Source: JBGTKH01 sp041744735
GTDB taxonomy: Bacteria; Planctomycetota; Planctomycetia; Pirellulales; Pirellulaceae
Length of the DNA stretch: 9,753 nucleotides
NCBI GenBank assembly: GCA_041744735.1
Contig: JBGTKH010000074.1
Span: 1 to 9,753 of the forward strand
Reading direction: 5' to 3'
Part shown: piece by piece, positions 1 through 4,908 of the stretch
Position numbering within the stretch: the first letter of the stretch is position 1
Layout: every line of letters starts with the position of its first letter
Notes under the pieces: model-generated
What the model was told of the DNA's origin: nothing
The model's input: only the letters and a program-made list of their open reading frames with translations
Database searches by the model: none
Translations under genes and position numbers: made by a program

Positions 1-657
1 GTCACTCGTCACTTCGCCAGCTAGTAGCTCAGCTTTGCGGGCGTTTACTTTTTGGCGAGCTGCGGGAAGTATTTCCGAAAACGCGGCGGGTAGTTGAGGT
101 AACCGGACACGCTGCATTACGGCGTTCAGCCGCTTCAGCAGTTTCTCATCCTCGGCATAGTCGTACAAGAACCGCTCGGCGGAAAATCGTGGAATCAGCG
201 CCGCCAGCAGGTCAGTTTGCCGCACGGTCATCCGCTTGACCGCGTCATTGACGATCTGCGGCGAGACTTCGTCCAGCGCCTGATAATAGGCGTCCAGCCG
301 CTGCGGCCGCTCGGCGATCAGCGCCGCGTCGAGCAGGATTTCGACCAGAATATGCCCCAGAAAGCTCGGCCGGAAGCCGTCGTCTGGGGCCAGCAGATCG
401 CGAATCGCCACGGTGAAGTCAAGGCTCAATTCGGCAAACGCGCGCGTCTGATGAAACCAATCGTCGTCGTAATGATGTTGCACGACGCCGCGAGCAACGG
501 CCGCGACGCGCTGATCCTCGTCGTCGACCAACTTCGCCGCCAACCTTGACCGCGCCCGCACCTTGCGATCAACCACGCTCAGCCAATCCGGCACCGCCGT
601 TCCGGCCAGGAAGTACGGATCATCCACATAATGTCGGCCGTGTGCGAAGTAGTTCAT
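1..657 (-). CDS. AcpH-like (HD-superfamily-like) conserved protein, 3' end beyond the window
   Basis: The minus-strand frame is open from an ATG at 657 to the left edge, giving 219 residues with no stop, so the C-terminus lies outside the window. The N-terminus reads MNYFAHGRHYVDDPYFLAG. This resembles the MNFLAH...L.G opening of acyl-carrier-protein phosphodiesterase (AcpH, PF04336), which removes phosphopantetheine from ACP. A second matching patch is at residues 56-70 (ARGVVQHHYDDDWFH), in the place of the family's G-I-x-x-H-R-x-I-D helix, with H61, H62 and D64-D66 as candidate metal ligands. Residues 98-112 form a hydrophobic helix, and the tail after about 160 is charged. There is no signal peptide or membrane segment, so it is probably cytoplasmic. 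The start was chosen because the family opens at MN(F/Y); no strong ribosome-binding site precedes it. Evidence that this is a gene is good. The AcpH assignment rests on motif resemblance only, and the substrate is unknown. Confidence 0.8.
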   Translation of the reverse strand, partial: MNYFAHGRHYVDDPYFLAGTAVPDWLSVVDRKVRARSRLAAKLVDDEDQRVAAVARGVVQHHYDDDWFHQTRAFAELSLDFTVAIRDLLAPDDGFRPSFLGHILVEILLDAALIAERPQRLDAYYQALDEVSPQIVNDAVKRMTVRQTDLLAALIPRFSAERFLYDYAEDEKLLKRLNAVMQRVRLPQLPAAFSEILPAARQKVNARKAELLAGEVTSD

Positions 658-799
658 TGCAACGATGACGGCGATCGAGCGAGGAAAGCTGACGTGCGTG
701 CTTCGTCGATTGTAGCCCGCAGAATGAGACGTAAACAACCGCCTTGGCTTCTGATTTCTTCAGAGACGTTGCCAACGTGCCTCTCATTGACGACAATGA

Positions 800-932
800 T
801 TAGTGCTTTGTCAAAGCTAAAACGTGGGGTAAGCATCCTGCTTGCCAACTTGACTTCCACGATTTAACGCAAGCTGGAAGCTTACGCCACGCAACTGGCC
901 GACCCCGAAATTAAACTTTGACAAAGCACTAA
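800..932. repeat. 133-bp nested palindromic (REP/MITE-like) element
   Basis: The outer arms are perfect inverted repeats of 17 bp: TTAGTGCTTTGTCAAAG at 800-816, and its reverse complement at 916-932. A second pair of arms is nested inside, at 824-845 and 869-890 (22 bp, 19 of 22 positions complementary), around a 23-base loop. The single-stranded gaps between outer and inner arms are unequal, 7 and 25 bases. There is no open reading frame inside. The right end is 25 bases before the Uma2 start codon, so a transcript starting upstream would carry a large hairpin in its leader. Whether it is a mobile miniature element, a REP-type hairpin or a regulatory structure cannot be decided from one copy. 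Confidence 0.75.
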
Positions 933-946
933 ACCGGCAGCGCTAC

Positions 947-950
947 AGGA
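947..950 (+). promoter_or_regulatory. Ribosome binding site of the Uma2 gene
   Basis: AGGA lies 7 bases before the ATG at 958 and supports that start. It lies just outside the palindromic element, so a hairpin in the leader would sit directly next to it. Confidence 0.6.
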
Positions 951-957
951 ACGACTT

Positions 958-1638
958 ATGTCCAGCACAAGCACACCGACAACGATCCCTTCCATCGTGC
1001 TTCCCACGCACTGGTCTCTGGCTGATCTTCAACAGCATCTCGGCGGCATCCCGCTGGATCGGATTCGACTCTACCCGCCGCCCGGCATGGCGACCATCGA
1101 GGACGCGCTGGCGATCGAACGGCGCGAAGACCGCCTCTGCGAATTAGTCGATGGCGTTTTGGTGGAGAAAGTCATGAGCACCTACGAATCGATTCTGGCG
1201 GGAATTCTTCTTCACTTCATCAACAGTTTTTTGGATACGAATCCACTCGGAGTCGTGACAGGTGCGGACGGTGCGCTGCGAATTCTGCCGACAAAGATGC
1301 GCATTCCTGACGTCGCCTTCATTCGCTGGGAACGATTCCCGAACCGGCGACTGCCCGACGACAATGTCTTTCGTGTGGCCCCAGATTTGGCTGTCGAGAT
1401 TCTGTCCGAGGGTAACACCGAGGCGGAAATGCAGCAGAAGCTCGGTGAGTATTTCGAGGCGGGTGTCCGCTTGGTGTGGTACATCGATCCGGAAACCCGC
1501 ACCGCCCGCGTGCACACCGCTGTTGACGAAATGAAGACGATCGGCGGGGACGGTCGGCTTAAGGGACAGGACGTGTTGCCGGGGTTTCAGTTCCGGTTGG
1601 ACGAATTGTTCGAGCGGACTGAGGGCGGCAGCAGCTAA
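958..1638 (+). CDS. Uma2 family endonuclease (DUF820, PD-(D/E)XK fold)
   Basis: This 226-residue protein has the ordered motifs of the Uma2/DUF820 family, predicted PD-(D/E)XK-fold nucleases found in large numbers in cyanobacteria and planctomycetes and of unsettled role. The visible motifs are ELVDGVLVEK at 62-71 (E62), RIPDVAFI at 115-122 (D118), PDLAVEILS at 142-150 (E147), and the helix KLGEYFEAGVRLVWYIDP at 161-178 (K161, then the family's G-V-x-x-V-W-Y strand). D118, E147 and nearby residues are the likely metal-binding set, and all are intact. The first 45 or so residues are a less conserved lead-in. Length is close to the family's usual 190-230. There is no signal peptide, so it should be cytoplasmic. 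The gene stands alone on its strand, divergent from the AcpH-like gene and convergent with the metallopeptidase, so the context suggests no partner. Confidence 0.93.
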   Translation: MSSTSTPTTIPSIVLPTHWSLADLQQHLGGIPLDRIRLYPPPGMATIEDALAIERREDRLCELVDGVLVEKVMSTYESILAGILLHFINSFLDTNPLGVVTGADGALRILPTKMRIPDVAFIRWERFPNRRLPDDNVFRVAPDLAVEILSEGNTEAEMQQKLGEYFEAGVRLVWYIDPETRTARVHTAVDEMKTIGGDGRLKGQDVLPGFQFRLDELFERTEGGSS

Positions 1639-1646
1639 GATCACTG

Positions 1647-1676
1647 GAATTGCGGGTATCGCGGTCGCCGCAATTC
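1647..1676. terminator. Hairpin between convergent genes, possible bidirectional terminator
   Basis: GAATTGCGG at 1647-1655 is perfectly complementary to CCGCAATTC at 1668-1676 (9-bp stem, 12-base loop). It lies between the stop codons of the Uma2 gene and the metallopeptidase gene and touches the latter's stop. No T-run follows on either strand, so it is not a textbook intrinsic terminator. Confidence 0.45.
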
Positions 1677-2067
1677 AATACCCCAACTCTTCCAGCTCGT
1701 CCTCATCCATCCCGTGATGGTGCCCCAATTCATGCAGGATCGTGATCCGAATCTGCTTGCGCAGTTCCTCTTCATCGATCTGTCCGCGGCGGTCGCTGGC
1801 CATCGACAGGATGCCCTCGCGATAGATGTGGATCACGTCCGAGAGCACACCGGAATGCTCGACGCTGCGCGAGGTCAGCGGAATGCCGGTGTACAGCCCG
1901 CACAAATTCCGCCGGTGCCGCACGTGCATCTTCCGCATCACTTCCGGCGACGGATAATCCTCGACGTACAGCGGCACTTCGTCGAGCAACTCGTGCACGC
2001 GCTGAGGTAGCTGCGGCAACACCTGCTCAAGCTGCTCGTCGAAATACTGTCGCAATTCCGGCTTCAT
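1675..2067 (-). CDS. Minimal zincin-like metallopeptidase family protein (PF06262/DUF1025 type)
   Basis: This 130-residue protein ends with an HExxH zinc-binding helix at residues 112-116 (HELGH), followed by HHG and an acidic stretch ending in ELGY. That C-terminal arrangement is characteristic of the small zincin-like family PF06262, so the protein looks complete although the motif is at its very end. H112 and H116 would bind zinc and E113 would be the catalytic base. Residues 1-35 form a charged helix, and 50-90 hold the conserved core with VRHRRNLCGLYTGIPLT and DVIHIYREGI. There is no signal peptide, so it is probably cytoplasmic. The ATG at 2067 overlaps the upstream kinase stop as ATGA, so translation is probably coupled. 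The substrate is unknown. The family assignment is firm; peptidase activity is inferred from the motif. Confidence 0.9.
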   Translation of the reverse strand: MKPELRQYFDEQLEQVLPQLPQRVHELLDEVPLYVEDYPSPEVMRKMHVRHRRNLCGLYTGIPLTSRSVEHSGVLSDVIHIYREGILSMASDRRGQIDEEELRKQIRITILHELGHHHGMDEDELEELGY

Positions 2068-3962
2068 CGCTTATTGGGCAGGCTGAGTACGAATGCGGCC
2101 CCGTCACCGTGAGACGACAGCAATTCTAATCGTCCACCCAGCTCGCAGGCTAGGCGGCGGCTGAGGGCCAGGCCGAGCCCGACACCGGGGGCGGAATTGG
2201 CGGCTTCGTGCACCGACTTCGAGAAGGGGCGAAACAGCCGGCGCGATTGCGGGCCGTTGATGCCCGGGCCGTGATCGCTAACGCGGATTGTAATTCCGCC
2301 GCGGCCGTGCTCCAACTTGAGATGAATCCGCCGGTCGTTGGCCGCCGCGGCGTATTTGCAGGCGTTATCCACGAGATTGAACAGAATTTGTTCGACCGCC
2401 GCCGGATCGGTGTCCAGCGTCGTGCCGCGCGCGTGCTCGTCCGCCTCGACGACGAGTTGCATGTTGGCCTGCGTCGCCCGTTCGCGCAATCGTGATTCAA
2501 CCCGGTCGATCAACTTGGCCAGCGAAATCTGTTCGCGGCGCTGGCCGTGCCGCCCGCGTTCCAGCCGCGCGTAGGCCAGCACGTTCTCGACCAGATGCCA
2601 CAAGCGGTCGGCCTCGATGCGCAGCGTTTCGAGATAGTCCTGCCGCTGCTGCGCATCCGGCACCATGTCTTCGGCCAGCATCTCCGCGTACATGCGGAAC
2701 GTGGTCAATGGTGTGCGCAGCTCATGAGTCACGGCCGAGACAAACGCGCCGCGGCGTTCGCTGAGTGTCACGACACCTTGCAACAACGCGGCCACGGCAA
2801 CTGTTGCCAGCAGCAAACAACCCCAGGCCGCCATCAGTGAAATGCGGATCGGCGAGAACGACACGGGCTGCGGGACTGGACTGGGCACGATCACTTGCAC
2901 CGGCAGCGTCGCCAACAGCCGGCTGACCTTGATTTGACTTTCGTCGGTCACCGGCACCAATTCCATCTGCGGCAGCAAGTTGCCGACCTCGTCAACGAGC
3001 AACTGCTTCATGGCGGTCCAATCCAACCAGCAACCCTGCACGAACACCTCGTCGCCGATCTTCACGCGCCGCGCCAACAACAAATTCGGGCCGACCCACA
3101 CCGGCTGGCTAATCCCTTCGGTGACCAACTTCAACGGCGAGGCCGCCGGCAAATTCAGCCTTTGCTCGACAACTTCCTTTTGTGCGAACGCCTGATACGC
3201 GGCGTCGCGGTTCTGCAAATCGTTGCCTAGCCTCGATTGCGACCGCTGAAATCGCCCGCTGTCGTAGTTGCCGGGTCCGTATTGAGCCTGCTGCTGTGGC
3301 ACCGCGGCTTGTTGCGGCGCATCGGGCTGCGGCGCACTGATCTGCTGCTGCAGCTTGTCGATGTCCACCGTATTTTTCACGATCGGCAAATTGCTTTCGG
3401 CCAGCATCGCTGCATCGCCCGACCACACGGCTTGGCCGACCGCGATCGGCGGCAGTGTCTCTTCCGGCAGTTGATCCAGTAGCTGCCGGTGATCAATCTG
3501 GCCCTGCAACTGCGATAGCCGCTGGGCACTGATGTCGATGTTTTCCTGCGATACGCCGCGATCCAAAGCCCACGCGTTCTGCGGGCCCGTCGGGCATTGG
3601 GGCGATGTGAGCTGATCGTCGGGATGAACTTGAAAGTGCAACAGCACGTACGGCGAAGGCTGAGTCAGCAGCGGCGACGCAGCCGAGGGCGGCCCGCCCT
3701 TTGTGCCCGTCTCGTCCGGCGATGCATAAAACGATCGATAGACAAAGTACGGACGCGCCGCTTCCTGAGCCAACAGCGGAGTCAGACGCGCGTCCATCCG
3801 CCACAACGCGCGGCTAACGTCCTCTTCCAACTCTGCCTGCTGCCGCGCCAATGCTTCGGCGCGGTCCAACTCCAGCGCCTTAATCGTCAGCCAGCCCATC
3901 GCCGGCACAACGATCGCCAGGCAGAGCAAAAACAGCAGCCAGATTTGCCAGGGACGTTTCAT
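2064..3962 (-). CDS. Transmembrane sensor histidine kinase, no HAMP domain
   Basis: This 632-residue protein senses a signal outside the cytoplasmic membrane and should autophosphorylate on His413. A first membrane helix is at about 7-27 and a second at about 374-396, enclosing an extracytoplasmic region of roughly 345 residues that I cannot assign. It contains a Gln/Pro-rich stretch at 204-227. The kinase follows almost at once: dimerisation/H-box VTHELRTPL at 411-419, N-box around 526-538 (N533), G1 box DHGPGI at 563-568, F-box LFRPFSKS at 576-583, and G2 box GVGLGLAL at 593-600. Only about ten residues separate membrane helix 2 from the H-box region, leaving no room for a HAMP linker. All catalytic boxes are intact. 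Its stop overlaps the metallopeptidase start (ATGA). No response regulator gene is in the window, so the phosphate acceptor is unknown. The start is the first ATG that puts the membrane helix at the N-terminus; no clear ribosome-binding site precedes it. Confidence 0.94.
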   Translation of the reverse strand: MKRPWQIWLLFLLCLAIVVPAMGWLTIKALELDRAEALARQQAELEEDVSRALWRMDARLTPLLAQEAARPYFVYRSFYASPDETGTKGGPPSAASPLLTQPSPYVLLHFQVHPDDQLTSPQCPTGPQNAWALDRGVSQENIDISAQRLSQLQGQIDHRQLLDQLPEETLPPIAVGQAVWSGDAAMLAESNLPIVKNTVDIDKLQQQISAPQPDAPQQAAVPQQQAQYGPGNYDSGRFQRSQSRLGNDLQNRDAAYQAFAQKEVVEQRLNLPAASPLKLVTEGISQPVWVGPNLLLARRVKIGDEVFVQGCWLDWTAMKQLLVDEVGNLLPQMELVPVTDESQIKVSRLLATLPVQVIVPSPVPQPVSFSPIRISLMAAWGCLLLATVAVAALLQGVVTLSERRGAFVSAVTHELRTPLTTFRMYAEMLAEDMVPDAQQRQDYLETLRIEADRLWHLVENVLAYARLERGRHGQRREQISLAKLIDRVESRLRERATQANMQLVVEADEHARGTTLDTDPAAVEQILFNLVDNACKYAAAANDRRIHLKLEHGRGGITIRVSDHGPGINGPQSRRLFRPFSKSVHEAANSAPGVGLGLALSRRLACELGGRLELLSSHGDGAAFVLSLPNKR

Positions 3963-3987
3963 TGGTAAATTCTATCGTCGGGAAGCT

Positions 3988-4148
3988 GGGGTCGGGAGTC
4001 TTTTTTCCTGCCGGCATCTTGTAGCGGAATTCGTGAGAATTCCGAAGTTTCCGGCATCTTGTAGCGGAATTCGTGAGAATTCCGAAGTTTCACAACTTCG
4101 GCTACGGCGATTCGATTCTCGCCGGCAGGAAAAGAGACTCCCGACCCC
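3988..4148. repeat. 161-bp palindromic element with 28-bp terminal inverted repeats
   Basis: The left arm 3988-4015 and right arm 4121-4148 are inverted copies matching at 27 of 28 positions, beginning GGGGTCGGGAGTCT and ending TCCTGCCGGC. Inside lies a perfect tandem duplication of a 40-bp unit (4011-4050 and 4051-4090). Each unit carries the hairpin GGAATTC-GTGA-GAATTCC. A third small hairpin joins GAAGTT and AACTTC at about 4085-4097. I see no transposase and no obvious flanking target duplication. The element fills most of the gap upstream of the kinase gene and runs into the 3' end of the small gene to its right. Its architecture suits a non-autonomous miniature element or a REP-type hairpin, but the class is inferred. 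Confidence 0.85.
4011..4090. repeat. Perfect tandem duplication, 2 x 40 bp
   Basis: Bases 4011-4050 and 4051-4090 are identical 40-mers without a spacer, each starting CCGGCATCTTGTAGCGG and ending CCGAAGTTT. The first five bases of copy one also belong to the left terminal arm of the surrounding element. Identity suggests a recent duplication, probably by slippage or recombination between hairpins. Confidence 0.9.
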
Positions 4149-4380
4149 GTTGCCCGCTAATCGATATCGCCGCGCTCGCGAACACCTGTTCACCGTCTAC
4201 ATTACGAAGCCCCACCCCCGCCGCCCACCTTTTTCCCGCAATTTTCACGTCGCCGGAATTTGCTGCTGCGGACCCAAAAACGTGAGGCCCATCACCTTCA
4301 ATAAATTGAAGGTATAACATAAAGGCCCCATAGGACACTGCAACGAGCAAGGCGCCCCGCTTGCCCAATAGGTTTTTCAT
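4102..4380 (-). CDS. Small hypothetical membrane-anchored protein with element-derived C-terminus
   Basis: This 92-residue frame starts at the ATG at 4380, 13 bases after the stop of the upstream small gene. A longer start at 4431 would overlap that gene and is less likely. It opens MKNLLGKRGA and has a hydrophobic helix at about 9-26 (LLVAVSYGAFMLYLQF), a plausible signal anchor with basic residues before it. The remainder (about 30-78) would face outside and has no recognisable domain. The last 14 residues, from G79 to the stop, are encoded by the palindromic element (4102-4148), so the original C-terminus was probably replaced. Base composition is intermediate. It could be a remnant rather than a working gene. 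No function can be assigned. Confidence 0.5.
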   Translation of the reverse strand: MKNLLGKRGALLVAVSYGAFMLYLQFIEGDGPHVFGSAAANSGDVKIAGKRWAAGVGLRNVDGEQVFASAAISISGQRGRESLFLPARIESP

Positions 4381-4393
4381 TTCGTCGCCCGTT

Positions 4394-4858
4394 CTATTCA
4401 TCACAGACGCGATCGTCCGCAGATCCTGCACGTAAAAATGTCACATCTGGCAATTTGTGAGTGAGCCGTAATAACTGGGCATGTGTAATCTGGCTATGGT
4501 CGACGCGAATGAATTTAAGACTTCGCTGTTTACAAATAAGAGTGATCACTTCGTCGTCAATCGTGCCTTCGTACAGAGTAAGGTCAACTGCAATCACCTT
4601 GAACAACATATCCTGACCGAGAATTGTAACAATCCAGCGCGGGTACGGCGAACGAGAATCTTCTCTGATTGATGAGTGCCTGGTGCGCGTCGTCGCCTCC
4701 TGAAAATCGTAAATAATGCAGTGCGGTACCCGGGCGACAAGTTCGCGTTGCTTATGTGCACGATCTGCGCGCGAGGCGATTAAGCATAATAGAATCGCAA
4801 GGACCGCAAATAGCGTTAGCAACGAAAACTGTTTGCAGTGTGTAATGATACGACGCAT
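4394..4858 (-). CDS. Hypothetical membrane-anchored protein with degenerate leucine-rich-like tail
   Basis: This 154-residue protein begins with a short basic segment (MRRIITHCKQ) and a hydrophobic helix at about 11-28 (FSLLTLFAVLAILLCLIA), matching the FSL(R)TLL-type membrane anchor frequent in planctomycete proteins. Residues 40-95 form a mixed domain. Residues 99-142 have the spacing of two weak leucine-rich-like units: I-D-D-E-V-I-T-L-I, then SLKFIRVDHSQITHAQLLRLTHKLPDVTFL, where the I-T-H-A-Q-L-L-x-L phrase mirrors the I-T-D-A-x-L-x-x-L of bacterial leucine-rich repeats. It is encoded in AT-rich DNA: the row 4501-4560 has 24 G+C of 60. It starts 50 bases after the giant gene's stop and is followed by another small gene, so the three may be cotranscribed. 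No ribosome-binding site is obvious. Function is unknown. Confidence 0.65.
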   Translation of the reverse strand: MRRIITHCKQFSLLTLFAVLAILLCLIASRADRAHKQRELVARVPHCIIYDFQEATTRTRHSSIREDSRSPYPRWIVTILGQDMLFKVIAVDLTLYEGTIDDEVITLICKQRSLKFIRVDHSQITHAQLLRLTHKLPDVTFLRAGSADDRVCDE

Positions 4859-4908
4859 TGAATTAGGTGTATCTATTGTTCACGCAACTGCGACTGCACA
4901 ATGCGGTT

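Larger units (their letters stand above)
658..957. other. Divergent intergenic region
   Basis: This 300-base gap separates the minus-strand AcpH-like gene from the plus-strand Uma2 gene, so promoters for both should lie here. Its right half is occupied by the palindromic element at 800-932. A TTGACA hexamer at 918-923 falls inside the right arm of that element, but I see no convincing -10 box at a good distance. I see no convincing coding sequence in 658-799; the short open frames on either strand lack family features. Confidence 0.6.

Noticed and set aside
217..549. Plus-strand open frame of 110 codons
   Set aside because: It is antisense to the AcpH-like gene, whose minus-strand frame is open across the whole stretch with family-like motifs; the plus frame has no recognisable features.
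654..860. Minus-strand 68-codon frame running to the start of the AcpH-like gene
   Set aside because: Its N-terminal third lies inside the palindromic element, it overlaps the next gene's start, and it has no ribosome-binding site or domain.
918..947. Promoter for the Uma2 gene built on TTGACA inside the palindrome
   Set aside because: The only hexamer at suitable spacing (around 942-947) is a poor -10 match, and it would start transcription almost at the start codon.
1144..1644. Minus-strand 166-codon frame opposite the Uma2 gene
   Set aside because: It is the shadow of a clearly recognisable Uma2 coding sequence.
4011..4090. Two identical 40-bp units as a CRISPR remnant
   Set aside because: The units abut with no spacer, lie within a larger inverted-repeat element, and no cas genes are present.
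4033..4317. Plus-strand frames starting in the palindromic element
   Set aside because: Both begin inside the tandem 40-bp repeat and read antisense to the small membrane protein; they have no ribosome-binding site or conserved pattern.
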